The notes: a model not told the origin generated them from the letters alone. A DNA stretch of 64,000 nt from Candidatus Laterigemmans baculatus (GCF_010367455.1 NZ_WRPR01000112.1:62001-126000), one strand, 5' to 3'; positions 47,966 through 57,295 are shown, counted from the stretch's first letter. A program made the numbers and translations.

Positions 47966-50716
47966 TTACTCGGCTTTCTCGGCGGCCTTGAAATCTCCGG
48001 CGATCGAGATCACGAGGGTTTGCGGATCGATGTACTCGCCGATCACCTTATTGACCTCTTCGAGCGTCGCATCAGCGATCTGCTGTTCTTGGTCCGCGTA
48101 GAATTCCATCGTGCGGTCGTTGAACAGCGTCGTGATTAGCAGCGTGGCAAGGCGAGCGTCGTCGGTCCGAGCCACCGTCTGCTGCTGCAGGTAGCCTTCC
48201 TTGGCGCGGGCCAATTCGTCTTCGGTGATCCCCTCGGTCTGGATCTTCTTGAGCTCCTCGGCGATCACGCTGAGCAGCCGGTCCTTGTTTTCGGGGTTCG
48301 AGATGGCGTAGACGCCGAGTTCCGCTCGTTCGTCCTTGGCCGAGGCGCTCAGGTAGGTCCCGACGCCGTAGGACAAGCCTTCCTGCTGCCGAACACGATT
48401 GCCGAGCCGACTACTGAGCGAGCCGCCGCCGAGCACAAAGTTGCCCAGCACCAATTCCGGATAGTCAGGGTCGTTGTCGCTGAGCGCGTAGTGCTGGGAG
48501 GCGAAGTAGACCGCGTTCGCTTTGTCGGGCGTCTCGATCACATTCGTCTGACCGGCGATGTCGGTGTGAGCCGGGCGATCGATCCGGGTGTATTCGATCT
48601 CGGTTTCCCAGTCTGCGAGCGCTTCGGTCAGTTTGGTTTGAACCAGTTCCGGCTCAAAATCACCGACGACCGCCAGCTCGCCTGCTTGGCTGCTGAAGAA
48701 TTCCGTGTACAGCGCTTTGACGTCCTCGATCGAGACCGAATCGAGCCGCTCGAGTTCCTCTTCGAGCGTCGGCACGTAGCGTACGTCACCCGACGGGTAG
48801 GGCGAGAGGGCGCGGCGGGTCGCGAGGGCCGCTAGCGCCTGCGGGTCCTTCTGGGCCTGCTCGATGACCGACTTCGTCTGCCGCCGAACCACCTCCAACT
48901 CACTGGCTTCGAACCGCGGGCGGCGAATCACGTCGTGCAGCAGGTCGAGCATTTCGGGGAGGTGTTTGCGCTGCGTCTTGACCTGGATCTGCAGCACTCC
49001 GAGTTGGCCGCTAATCCGCAGCTCCGCCCGCAGCCGAGTCAGTTCGTCCTGCAGCTCCTGATAGGTGTGCGACTCGGTCCCGCGGCTCATCAACGTGGGC
49101 AGCAGTTCGCTCGCCGGGACTTTGCCCTCAAGCGATTCGGCGTCGCCGTACCGCAAGGTCAGCATCAGCGAGACGCTTTCGTTCCGCGTCTGCTTCGGCA
49201 GGAAGGCGTATTTGATTCCCTCGGTCAGCTCCCCACGCGTCGTTCGCTGTTCGATGTTTTGGGGCGAGGGATCGAAGGCTTCGCCCTCGGCGACCGATTC
49301 CCGGCCTTTGTAATCCGCCAGCAAGGCATTCAAGTCGGGCGCTTCGGGAATCGAAACCCGCTCGGCCTGTTCGGTGGGGATGAAGAGTCCGGCGGTGCGA
49401 TTGTTGCGAACCAGGTACCGCTCGGCGACCTCCTGGACTTGCTGCTGGGTGAGCGCTTCGACGGTGTCGCGGAACAGGAAGTACAGCCGCCAGTCGCCTT
49501 GGGCCGCCCACTCGGTGAGGGCAACGGCGAGGCGATCGGTCGAGGCCGCTTCGAGTTCGCGCTGTTTGAGGATCTGCTGCTTGGCCCGTTCGAGTTCCTG
49601 CTCGGTGATCGGGTTGTCCTTGAGATCTTGCTCGAGCGTGCTGATCAGGACCTGCCGTGCTTCCTCGATCGACTTGTCCTCGGGGACTTGGGCGGCGGCG
49701 ATCAGCAGGCCGGGGTCATGGTAGGCTCGGGCGAAGGCGTAGATGTGGCTGGCGAGTCCGGTTTCGACCATCTTCTGGTACAGCCGTCCGCTCGGCTCGT
49801 CGCCGAGGATCAGCGTCAGGGCGCGGGCCGCGGCGAAATCGGGATGGCTGCCACTGGGAATGTGGTACAGCGAGCCGACCGCTTGAATGTTGCCGACGCG
49901 GCGAAGCACCACCGTCCGTTCGCCGTCCTGTGGCGGCTCGGTCGTGTAGGTATCGTCGATCGGTTCTTCGGGAACCGGCAGAGCGCCAAAGTATTTTTGC
50001 AGGTAGTCGAGCGCCGTTGCGGGCTCGAACTTTCCGGCGACGACGACCAGCGTATTATCGGCACGGTAAAACTTGCGGTAGAAATCGCGGAGCCGGTCGA
50101 CCGGCACGCGCTCGATATCGCTGCGGTTTCCGATCGTGCTCTTGCCGTAGTTGTGCCACTCGTAAGCGGCTGCGGTCATCCGCTGCAGCAGGATGCTGAA
50201 GGGATCGTTCTCGCCACGCTCGAACTCGTTTCGCACCACCGTCATCTCGCTCGCCAGATCCTCGCCGCGGACCAGGCTGTTGACCAGCCGGTCGGCTTCG
50301 AGCCGGATGGCGAACTCGAGGTTCTCCTCCGAGGCGGGGAGCGTTTCGTAGTAGTTCGTGCGGTCGACCCAGGTCGTCCCGTTGAATCGGGCACCGCGGT
50401 CTTGCAAGACTTTGGGAACATCGGGATGGCTCGGCGTCCCTTTGAACAGCATGTGTTCGAGCAGGTGGGCCATCCCGGCTTCGCCATAGCCCTCGTGCCG
50501 AGAGCCGACGAACACGGTCATGTTGACCGTCACGACGTTCTTCGACGGGTCCGGGAAGAGCAGCACGCGGGTGCCGTTCTCAAGGACGTATTCGCTGATG
50601 CCTTCAATTTCGGCTACTTTCATCGGCTCTTCCGCGTAAACATGATGCCAGGATGACGCACACCAGAGCACGGCGATCGCAGTTCCAAAGACAGTTTGAT
50701 TGACCCAGCTCTTCAC
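47966..50716 (-). CDS. M16 family zinc protease with two domains (pitrilysin-like)
   Basis: A 916-residue exported protease. The GTG start at 50716 gives a signal peptide (SWVNQTVFGTAIAVLWCASS); the next codons upstream are in another frame of the Rieske gene region. The first M16 domain holds the inverted zinc motif HLLEH at about residue 85 (HxxEH) with the third ligand glutamate about 75 residues later in NEFERGEN. The second half (from about 500) is the inactive-type M16_C domain, and a further pair follows, ending QTLVISIAGDFKA. Such proteins degrade peptides outside the cytoplasm. The 3' neighbour is a repeat-filled gap. Confidence 0.92.
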   Translation of the reverse strand: MKSWVNQTVFGTAIAVLWCASSWHHVYAEEPMKVAEIEGISEYVLENGTRVLLFPDPSKNVVTVNMTVFVGSRHEGYGEAGMAHLLEHMLFKGTPSHPDVPKVLQDRGARFNGTTWVDRTNYYETLPASEENLEFAIRLEADRLVNSLVRGEDLASEMTVVRNEFERGENDPFSILLQRMTAAAYEWHNYGKSTIGNRSDIERVPVDRLRDFYRKFYRADNTLVVVAGKFEPATALDYLQKYFGALPVPEEPIDDTYTTEPPQDGERTVVLRRVGNIQAVGSLYHIPSGSHPDFAAARALTLILGDEPSGRLYQKMVETGLASHIYAFARAYHDPGLLIAAAQVPEDKSIEEARQVLISTLEQDLKDNPITEQELERAKQQILKQRELEAASTDRLAVALTEWAAQGDWRLYFLFRDTVEALTQQQVQEVAERYLVRNNRTAGLFIPTEQAERVSIPEAPDLNALLADYKGRESVAEGEAFDPSPQNIEQRTTRGELTEGIKYAFLPKQTRNESVSLMLTLRYGDAESLEGKVPASELLPTLMSRGTESHTYQELQDELTRLRAELRISGQLGVLQIQVKTQRKHLPEMLDLLHDVIRRPRFEASELEVVRRQTKSVIEQAQKDPQALAALATRRALSPYPSGDVRYVPTLEEELERLDSVSIEDVKALYTEFFSSQAGELAVVGDFEPELVQTKLTEALADWETEIEYTRIDRPAHTDIAGQTNVIETPDKANAVYFASQHYALSDNDPDYPELVLGNFVLGGGSLSSRLGNRVRQQEGLSYGVGTYLSASAKDERAELGVYAISNPENKDRLLSVIAEELKKIQTEGITEDELARAKEGYLQQQTVARTDDARLATLLITTLFNDRTMEFYADQEQQIADATLEEVNKVIGEYIDPQTLVISIAGDFKAAEKAE

Positions 50717-50856
50717 GGTTTTAATCCTTCGTGGTAGCAGCAATGCTTCGGCCGGCGATTCCCAGCGAAGCCCCCGATTGTACCGCGATGCGGCATTCGC
50801 CGGGACTCCAGCCACCTTCCCCTCACTCCGTGCGTTTTGTTTTCGGGAGCCGTTCG

Positions 50857-51210
50857 ATGCAGCCCACTTCCAGAGATCCATCCGCGTCGGGCGAAGCGGC
50901 GCAACCGCCGCGCTGGGTCCCCGTCGCGGCTAGTGACGAGCTGCGCGAAGACGTGGGAATCGAACGGGCGGTCGAAGGACAGCTGCTCGCCCTCTTCCGC
51001 CACGGCGGCCAGGTTTATGCCATCGAGGCGCTGTGCGCCCATCACGGTGGTCCCTTGGCCGAAGGACAGGTGGTCGGGGGATGCGTCACCTGCCCCTGGC
51101 ACGGCTGGCAGTACCAGCTGGCCGATGGAGTCCATACGGGGAGCGGCACCCCATTGATCGGTTCGTACCCGGCGCGGGAGGTCGAAGGGCGGATCGAGGT
51201 GCAGATTTAG
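50857..51210 (+). CDS. Rieske [2Fe-2S] ferredoxin-like protein
   Basis: The 117-residue soluble protein carries both cluster motifs: CAHHGG (Cys and His ligands) and CPWHGW (Cys and His ligands), matching small Rieske subunits such as NirD-type or biphenyl dioxygenase ferredoxins. It presumably passes electrons to an unlinked oxygenase or reductase. The ATG at 50857 was preferred over GTG/ATG codons further upstream, which are encoded by the opposite M16 leader region. Its last four bases overlap, tail to tail, with the GspF-like gene. Confidence 0.9.
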   Translation: MQPTSRDPSASGEAAQPPRWVPVAASDELREDVGIERAVEGQLLALFRHGGQVYAIEALCAHHGGPLAEGQVVGGCVTCPWHGWQYQLADGVHTGSGTPLIGSYPAREVEGRIEVQI

Positions 51211-52244
51211 AACTGCGTCGCCTCGTGCATCGCTCCGAAGACCCGAAAAGCCATCCGCAGGATCAGCGTCACCAGCACAACGACGACCAGCACCCAGATC
51301 ACGACCGTCGCGAGACCAGCGATCGTGCGGACCGCGACCTTGGCCCGTTCGTCGTACTGGGAGGCCAGCGAGGCGAGCGACTCGGCGTCGGTGCCGGAGA
51401 TCTCGGCGACTTCGATCGAATTGAGGAATTCACTGGGGAAAATCTCGGTCTTGGCCAGTGCCTCGCCGAGCGATTGACCGTGCTGAATGGCCCGCGTTGC
51501 CGTCTTCGTCTCCGAGCGGTAGTAGTCGCTGCCGGTGCTGTCCATCGCCAACGAGACGCTCTGCATCGGGTCGAGGCCGGCGTCGAGAGCCATGGCCAAC
51601 GTCCAGCAAAAACGGGCCAAGGTGATCGTCTGGATCGCCGGGCCGAGCTTGGGGATCAGGTAGAAGAGCGGAATCGCCGCGTGCAGATTCAGCAAGTTGT
51701 TGCGGATCGCCAATACGATCAGCGCGATGGTCCCGAAGAATAACCCCACGAACCCAAAGTAGATCATCAAGCCGCTGGTCCCGCGGAGCCCGAACCCGGT
51801 CGGATCAAACGACTCGCCGCCGCCGACCGGCTGCAGCATTCCCAAGATCCAGATCAGCAGCGCGATCACGAGGATTGCGGCGATCAGTTGCAGGGCGGGC
51901 CACGCGATCCCGATCAAAAACATCCGTCGCGTCGAGAGCTGCGTCTGGTAGTGCTCGGCCATCAGCAACATCGTCCGCTCGAGGCGGCCGGTCTGCTCGC
52001 CGACGCGGACCATCGAGAGCAGCAGCTTGGGAAAATACTTGGGTCCCGACTGCTGCATCGCGTCGGCGAACGAGGAGCCTTCGGCAACCGCATCGGCCAC
52101 CCCAGCCATGACTTGCTGCTGGCGGCTGTTGCCGTAGCGCGATTCGGCGCGACAGAGCGAGACGATATCGACGCCTGCGCGAAACGCGGTCCCGAAGCGG
52201 CGGCAGAACTCCATGGCTGCCGCCAGACCCATGCGGCCCGCCAT
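51207..52244 (-). CDS. Type II secretion/pilus assembly inner membrane protein (GspF/PilC-like)
   Basis: A 345-residue protein with two GspF (T2SF) domains and three transmembrane segments (RRMFLIGIAWPALQLIAAILVIALLIWIL; LMIYFGFVGLFFGTIALIVLAI; and IAGLATVVIWVLVVVVLVTLIL at the end). GspF proteins form the inner-membrane platform of type II secretion and type IV pilus machines. A characteristic PilC motif lies near 75-95 (KYFPKLLLSMVRVGEQTGRLE). Its ATG shares one base with the stop of the upstream TlpA-like gene, which suggests coupled synthesis. Other secretion genes are not adjacent. Confidence 0.9.
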   Translation of the reverse strand: MAGRMGLAAAMEFCRRFGTAFRAGVDIVSLCRAESRYGNSRQQQVMAGVADAVAEGSSFADAMQQSGPKYFPKLLLSMVRVGEQTGRLERTMLLMAEHYQTQLSTRRMFLIGIAWPALQLIAAILVIALLIWILGMLQPVGGGESFDPTGFGLRGTSGLMIYFGFVGLFFGTIALIVLAIRNNLLNLHAAIPLFYLIPKLGPAIQTITLARFCWTLAMALDAGLDPMQSVSLAMDSTGSDYYRSETKTATRAIQHGQSLGEALAKTEIFPSEFLNSIEVAEISGTDAESLASLASQYDERAKVAVRTIAGLATVVIWVLVVVVLVTLILRMAFRVFGAMHEATQF

Positions 52245-53788
52245 CAGGCCCCCGAATCTCCAGTAGGAGCGGCATCGCCAGCAGGAGCTGCGTTGTCGGC
52301 AGGAGCTGGCTGGTCGCTCGCTTCGGCGGGCTGCTCGTCAGCCGCTTTGGGATTGGCCTCGGCGTCGCCCTTGGGTTCGGCGACCTCTTCGGGCTCGTAG
52401 ATCCGCCGGCCGGCGAGCAGCGTCTCCAGCTCTTGCGTGAGCAGCGCGGTCGATTCGTTGGCGTCGAAGCCGACGTGGACCGCTTCGACGCGGCCCCCTT
52501 TGCCGATCAGCACGGTTTGGGGAATCGCGGTTGCGGCATAAGCCGAAGCGATCTCTCCTTCGGGATCGAGCAGCACGGGCATCGCCAACTCGCGATCCTC
52601 CAGGAACGTCTCGACCGCTTCGCGATCTTCGCTGACGTTGACCGCATAGAACTTGACCTTCTTGCCCTCGAAGCTGCGGGCCAGTTCGGCCATTTTGGGC
52701 ATCGCTTCGACGCACGGGGCGCACCAGGTGGCCCAGAATTCGAGGACCACCACCTCGTCGCTTTGGCCGCCGATCGTCACCGCCTCGCCCTCGACGGGTT
52801 GGGCTTCCAGCTCCGGAGCCGGTTTGCCGAGCAACGGGTGCGGCCCGGCTTCGCTAGCCTGCAGCAGGTAATCGGCGATCGAATCAAACTTCTCGGCGCC
52901 GGTCGGCGGCTGGTAGGTGAACAGCTCGGGAGCGAGCTTCGGGTCGACCTCCCAGCCCTCGAAGTCGTAGCGGATCGAGAACGAGTAACCCTCGGGGACT
53001 TCCAGGTCGTTCGCCTTGGTGATCATCTCGGTCATGTCGATCAGCAGCGTCAGCGGACGCGGCCGGTCGTCGGCGGCGATCGAGAGGGTCCAGTCCATTC
53101 CTTCCCGCCGCTTGGCCCGAACTTGCACGGCCGGAACGTCGCCGACCGGTTCCCGCCCGACCAGTTCGACCGAGACGACGTTGTTGAGCAGCGAGACCGA
53201 GGGATCGACCCCCGCAACGCTCAGCCACAGCATTGGCTCGGGCTGCGGGCCGAGCTGGATTGGCATCGCCGAAACGAGAGCGGCGAGCGATTCGGGAGCG
53301 TCGGTCTGGACATACGCTTCGGGCGACAACTGGATATTCAGCTGCTGGCCGCCCGACACGAAGCGGACCGCTTCGCTCTCGAATTTTGCACTCAGGGCGA
53401 TCTTGTTCGGCACGACCGAGGCAATTTGAAAGAGTCCTTCGGTGGTGCCCAGCACTTCGTCAGCGACGGCCGAGGTGACGGTCATCTTGACCGTCGCTCG
53501 GAGCGATTCGGCCGCCGCGATCCGCCGCACCATCGGGGCCACGGCCGCCCGCACTTCGTCGCTGATCTTTGCCGCTGCCGGTGCCGCCGCATCGGCGGGG
53601 GCTGGTTGCTCGGAAGCCGGCGGCTGCGCGGGCTGCGCCTGCGTGGGGGCGGCGTCGTCTTGGGCCAGCGTGGTAGAGGCTTGGCCGACGAACAGTGGTC
53701 CAGCGAGCAGCGGGACGACGAGCAGCTTGGCCCAGAGGTGGCGGGAGGCGCGCCGGACGGGGGCGGTGGGTGGGCAGGATTTCCGCAT
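52244..53788 (-). CDS. Exported DUF2092-like protein with TlpA thioredoxin domain
   Basis: The 514-residue product has a signal peptide (residues 1-40, ending LAQ), a low-complexity linker, a domain of about 240 residues resembling DUF2092/LolA-like lipoprotein-binding folds (RRIAAAESLRATVKMTV), and a C-terminal redoxin domain with the active site WATWCAPC near residue 352 and YAATAIPQTVLIGK. The thioredoxin domain should face the periplasm and reduce disulfides or cytochrome haem-site cysteines. A linker rich in Ala/Pro/Asp closes the protein. The stop is coupled to the GspF start. Confidence 0.85.
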   Translation of the reverse strand: MRKSCPPTAPVRRASRHLWAKLLVVPLLAGPLFVGQASTTLAQDDAAPTQAQPAQPPASEQPAPADAAAPAAAKISDEVRAAVAPMVRRIAAAESLRATVKMTVTSAVADEVLGTTEGLFQIASVVPNKIALSAKFESEAVRFVSGGQQLNIQLSPEAYVQTDAPESLAALVSAMPIQLGPQPEPMLWLSVAGVDPSVSLLNNVVSVELVGREPVGDVPAVQVRAKRREGMDWTLSIAADDRPRPLTLLIDMTEMITKANDLEVPEGYSFSIRYDFEGWEVDPKLAPELFTYQPPTGAEKFDSIADYLLQASEAGPHPLLGKPAPELEAQPVEGEAVTIGGQSDEVVVLEFWATWCAPCVEAMPKMAELARSFEGKKVKFYAVNVSEDREAVETFLEDRELAMPVLLDPEGEIASAYAATAIPQTVLIGKGGRVEAVHVGFDANESTALLTQELETLLAGRRIYEPEEVAEPKGDAEANPKAADEQPAEASDQPAPADNAAPAGDAAPTGDSGA

Positions 53789-53967
53789 CGGTCTGGAGGT
53801 CCTCGAAGGTGGAGTGGCTTAGCTGCAGCGGCAAGTGTTCATTTCATGATAGGCGCGGTGGAAAGCCGGGTCGACCGACCGAGCTTGACTTCCCCGGCAC
53901 GCCCGCAGTAGCTTCGAACGCAATCGGACGGATTCCATTTAAAAATTGCCAACGGAAGGCTTTTACC

Positions 53968-55122
53968 ATGTCGGGTCCCGTCGCCGGGGTGCCGCTGCTC
54001 GATATTGCACGCGGAAACTCCCCTCTTCGCGAAGAATTCATCGAGGCGCTTGCGGGCGTCATCGATAGCGGCCGTTTTCTGTTCGGACCCGAGGTGAGTG
54101 AGCTGGAGCGGGAGGTCGCTCGGCTGAGCCAAGTCGACCACGCGATCGGCTGTGCTTCGGGCAGCGACGCTCTGCTGTTGGCCCTGATGGCGCTCGACAT
54201 CGGTCCCGGCGACGAAGTGATCGTCCCCAGCTTTACCTTCTTTGCCACCGTCAGCTGCGTTACGCGGCTCGGCGCCACGCCGGTGTTCGCCGACATCAAC
54301 CCGCGGACTTTCAACATCGATCCCGCGGCGATTGCCGCAGCGATCACTCCGGCCACGCGAGCGATCATCCCGGTGCACCTGTTCGGCCAGTGCGCCGAAA
54401 TCGACGCGATCTGCCGGCTGGCGACTCAGAAAGACATCGCGGTCGTTGAAGACGCCGCCCAGGCGATCGGAGCGGCCTACCACAGCCGGGCCGCTGGGAG
54501 TTGGGGCCAGATCGGTTGCTTCAGTTTCTATCCCACCAAGAATCTCGGCGGGATGGGGGACGGCGGGATGTTGACCGCCACGGACGCGTCGATGGCCGAG
54601 CGGCTGCGGTTGTTCGCCGCCCATGGGATGCAGCCTCGCTACCACCACCGCGTGGTCGGGATCAACAGCCGCTTGGACACGTTCCAAGCTGCCGTGCTGG
54701 GGGTGAAGATGAAGCATCTGTCGGTCGCCGTGGCGGCTCGTCAGGAGAACGCCGCCCGCTACACCGAAATGTTCACCGACGCCGGCCTGGACGAAGCGGT
54801 CGTGCTGCCGGCGGTCGATCCGCACGCCTACCACGTCTGGAACCAGTACGCGATCCGCATCGAGGCTTCCCAGCGCGACACGCTTCGCCAGCACTTGGCG
54901 GCCGACGGGATCGGCAGCGAAGTCTATTACCCGATCCCCGTGCACGCCCAGGCTTGCTACGCCTCGGAGCCGTGGAGCCGAGTCGAGTTGCCCGAGACCG
55001 AGCGGGCGGCCCGCGAGATCCTCAACTTGCCGATCTTCCCGGAACTGACGGCCGAAGAGCAGGAGCGGGTGGTGGCGTCGATCGGCAGCTTCTTCGCCAA
55101 GCAAAACCGGGCCGCAGCCTGA
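53968..55122 (+). CDS. DegT/DnrJ/EryC1/StrS family aminotransferase
   Basis: A 384-residue PLP-dependent enzyme that typically transaminates keto-sugars for surface glycans. The lysine that binds PLP is in SFYPTKNLGGMGDGG near residue 190; other family motifs are SGSDALLLALMAL, PSFTFFATVSC, PVHLFGQCA and DAAQAIGAAY. The ATG at 53968 was chosen since earlier codons overlap the leader of the divergent TlpA gene. The specific nucleotide sugar cannot be told. No other sugar-nucleotide genes are adjacent. Confidence 0.92.
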   Translation: MSGPVAGVPLLDIARGNSPLREEFIEALAGVIDSGRFLFGPEVSELEREVARLSQVDHAIGCASGSDALLLALMALDIGPGDEVIVPSFTFFATVSCVTRLGATPVFADINPRTFNIDPAAIAAAITPATRAIIPVHLFGQCAEIDAICRLATQKDIAVVEDAAQAIGAAYHSRAAGSWGQIGCFSFYPTKNLGGMGDGGMLTATDASMAERLRLFAAHGMQPRYHHRVVGINSRLDTFQAAVLGVKMKHLSVAVAARQENAARYTEMFTDAGLDEAVVLPAVDPHAYHVWNQYAIRIEASQRDTLRQHLAADGIGSEVYYPIPVHAQACYASEPWSRVELPETERAAREILNLPIFPELTAEEQERVVASIGSFFAKQNRAAA

Positions 55123-55152
55123 GTGTATGTCAGCCTTTCCAGGCTGGCACTA

Positions 55153-55357
55153 TCAGCCGCCGGGCGCTAGGCGCGGTCAGAAAACCCTGAGCCGACGGCG
55201 CTAGCCGCGGGTGCGGCAGCGAAAATTCCGGGGCTGCGAGGCCCGAGGCTAGCGCCTACGGCTCAAAAGACTGAAATCACTGGATTTTCTGACAGGGCCT
55301 AGCCCCCGGTTCCCGAAAACGCGGTGACAACCGGACGCAAGAAGCGTGGCGGCTGAT
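55153..55357. repeat. Family A palindrome interrupted by another element
   Basis: Compared with the intact copy at 39846-39919, this copy matches TCAGCCGCCGGGCGCTAG up to 55170 and resumes at 55299 with CTAGCCCCCGGTTCCC, ending GTGGCGGCTGAT. The 128 bases between are the element described at 55171-55298. Confidence 0.85.
55171..55298. mobile_element. Putative 128-bp MITE-like element with CTAG target duplication
   Basis: The left end GCGCGGTCAGAAAACCC and the reverse complement of the right end GCCCTGTCAGAAAATCC agree at 14 of 17 positions. CTAG flanks both sides (55167-55170 and 55299-55302), as a 4-bp target duplication would. Inside is a family B palindrome (CGGCGCTAGCCGCGGG ... CCGAGGCTAGCGCC). 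It carries no protein, so it needs a transposase elsewhere. The same terminal words TCAGAAAACC occur at 15148-15160 and, inverted, at 39977-39988. Confidence 0.65.
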
Positions 55358-55371
55358 GGGATGAGAAACGT

Positions 55372-55413
55372 AAAAAAAGCTCGCCGGGCCCGAGGGCTCG
55401 GCGAGCTTTTTTG
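55372..55413 (-). terminator. Bidirectional Rho-independent terminator after trxA
   Basis: A stem GCTCGCCG/CGGCGAGC with A6 before and T6 after on the plus strand, so it can terminate on both strands. It lies 28 bases after the trxA stop and also downstream of the aminotransferase gene. Confidence 0.88.
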
Positions 55414-55441
55414 TTTCTTCGCAGCGTCTCGCGACGGCTCC

Positions 55442-55768
55442 TTAGGCTTTGACCGAGTCGAGCGCTTCTTGCAGTTGGGCCTTCGGCCGCACTCCCACAA
55501 ACGTCTCGGCGACTTCGCCCCCTTTGAAGACCAGCAGCGTCGGAATGCTGCTGACGCCGTACTTCTGCGCGGCTTGCGGGTTGTCGTCGATGTTGACCTT
55601 GCCGATTTTGACTCCGGGATTGTCGCCGGCCAACTCGTCGATCATCGGAGCGATTTGCCGACAGGGGCCGCACCACGGTGCCCAAAAATCGACCAAGACC
55701 GGGCCGTCGGCTTGGAGCACTTCGGCGTCGAAATTGGAGTCGGTAAACTCCTTCACGTTTCCTGCCAT
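55442..55768 (-). CDS. trxA: Thioredoxin
   Basis: A 108-residue thioredoxin with the active site FWAPWCGPCRQIAP near residue 30 and the cis-proline loop VSSIPTLLVFKGG near 75, otherwise standard. The ATG at 55768 is preferred to a TTG one codon upstream. It reduces cytoplasmic disulfides for enzymes such as ribonucleotide reductase. It is monocistronic, with a terminator after it. Confidence 0.96.
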   Translation of the reverse strand: MAGNVKEFTDSNFDAEVLQADGPVLVDFWAPWCGPCRQIAPMIDELAGDNPGVKIGKVNIDDNPQAAQKYGVSSIPTLLVFKGGEVAETFVGVRPKAQLQEALDSVKA

Positions 55769-55963
55769 CAAATCACCTCAAGAACGGTTGCAGTGCCGCC
55801 GCACCACCGGGGAAAGGAAATCGGTCGCGATTGCATCCGTAAGCCGGCGGCTGGGTTGCGTTTCACATTCGTTGCCGAATGCAGGATTGTAGGAACCTCC
55901 CGGGCGCTGTCAATTTGACGCACGGCCGATCCGAGCAGCAGTGTAAGCATTCGGCGTGCCACC

Positions 55964-55999
55964 AACAAAAACAGGCGTCCCCGCGATGGGAACGCCTGG
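55964..55999 (-). terminator. Rho-independent terminator after the 50-residue gene
   Basis: On the minus strand CCAGGCGTTCCC pairs with GGGGACGCCTG and is followed by TTTTTG, 26 bases after the stop at 56025. Confidence 0.82.
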
Positions 56000-56024
56000 A
56001 TGGATTTTCAATGCTGCGAGCGGT

Positions 56025-56177
56025 TTAGCGGAGACCGATGAGCATCCCGACCGCCGGCCGAGCTTCGCTGGTATTCCACAGCTGGGGCAGATACCGCCGC
56101 ATTTCGATCGTCATCGCGATCACGGCCACGGTCATGAACACCACGCTCAGCAGCAGCATCACCGTGTAAATGTCCAT
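56025..56177 (-). CDS. Small single-helix membrane protein (50 residues)
   Basis: The product from the ATG at 56177 has one strong transmembrane helix (VMLLLSVVFMTVAVIAMTIEM) and a short soluble tail rich in Arg and Pro. It lies 34 bases downstream of the coiled-coil membrane protein on the same strand, with a good terminator after it, which supports a real gene. It could be a partner of that protein in the envelope. No family is recognised. Confidence 0.65.
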   Translation of the reverse strand: MDIYTVMLLLSVVFMTVAVIAMTIEMRRYLPQLWNTSEARPAVGMLIGLR

Positions 56178-56211
56178 GCCCCGTTTACGGGCCGGGCCGC
56201 GGGCGCCTGGG

Positions 56212-57051
56212 TTACTGGATATTTGTGTCGACACGGTCGCCTTTCTGAATGGGGCCTTCGAGGTACGGTTCGAGGATTTCCGCGACGGCCCGATCGGGCT
56301 GAGTTCGCCGCACGAGCAGTTTGCCGATGTAGCGGCCGCCGCGGGTGACGTGCAGGGTGTGTCCGTCCCGCAGCCCTTCGTCGTAGCCGATCGAGATCTC
56401 GACCAGCTTCGCCGGGCGGTTGACGACCAGCACCACGCCATTCCGCTCCGGCGGGGCTCCGTCGAGCGGGTCGTTCACGTTGATTCCGCGGGCGTCGAGC
56501 ACTTCCTTGTACCGCGAAACGTCGCTGACCAGCTGCTCGTTCCGCTCCTGTTCGGTCTCGAGCAAACCGATCGCCTGGTTGTATTCGTCGGTCAGCTTCA
56601 GCGAGCGAGCGAACAGCTCGTCGCGCTCGGTCCGCTCGGCAATGATCCGTTGCTCGAGATCCTTGTTGGCTTCGGTCAGCCGCGAGAGTTGCTCGGCGCG
56701 ACTGCGATCGGTTTGCACCAGTTCGTTGTTGGTCGCCTGCAAGGCCTGGACAGTTTGCTCGCTGTTCTGCAGCTGCTGGCGAAGCTCGTCCAACTGGGTT
56801 TGCAGAGCGGCCAAGGCGGTCCGCCGAGCGACCTGCTCGCGGGCCAACGCCTCTTCGGTCCGCTGACGCGAATCGCGGAGCTGCTGGTTGGTCTGCTCGA
56901 CCAGTTCAACTTGGTGCTTCAAGCCATTCACCGGGTCGAGCACCTCGTCGCGCCAGTTGCGGTGCGAAGCATTGGCAACCAGCGCCAGGACCATGAAGGC
57001 CAAGGAGAGGCAGACCAGGATGGTCGAAAAGATTTTTCCCAGGAAAGTCAT
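56212..57051 (-). CDS. Membrane-anchored coiled-coil protein
   Basis: A 279-residue protein with an N-terminal transmembrane helix (FSTILVCLSLAFMVLALVA) and then a coiled coil of about 120 residues (NQQLRDSRQRTEEALAREQ and following heptads). The C-terminal 75 residues form a small domain, with DGHTLHVTRGGRYIGKLLVRR, suggesting a short beta structure. It is likely an envelope structural or adaptor protein with the helix in the cytoplasmic membrane. The gene stands with a small membrane protein downstream. Confidence 0.75.
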   Translation of the reverse strand: MTFLGKIFSTILVCLSLAFMVLALVANASHRNWRDEVLDPVNGLKHQVELVEQTNQQLRDSRQRTEEALAREQVARRTALAALQTQLDELRQQLQNSEQTVQALQATNNELVQTDRSRAEQLSRLTEANKDLEQRIIAERTERDELFARSLKLTDEYNQAIGLLETEQERNEQLVSDVSRYKEVLDARGINVNDPLDGAPPERNGVVLVVNRPAKLVEISIGYDEGLRDGHTLHVTRGGRYIGKLLVRRTQPDRAVAEILEPYLEGPIQKGDRVDTNIQ

Positions 57052-57295
57052 CGATTACCAGCTCAAATGGATGAAGTTTCCGGCATCGCCGGCAGCCCGT
57101 ACCACGCTTTAGATCGGCTCGCGGCGGACAAGGGGGCAGCCACGGATCGCTCGCTCAAGCGGCACCAAGCCCGCAGTGCCGCTCGGGCAGCGAATCCGTA
57201 CCCGTTAAATATAGTTGCCGATTTTTTACAGTGTCAACGAAAACGGGCGATTTCGGCGTTTTAATGAGAATAGGGGGTCTGGCGTACGGGGCCGG

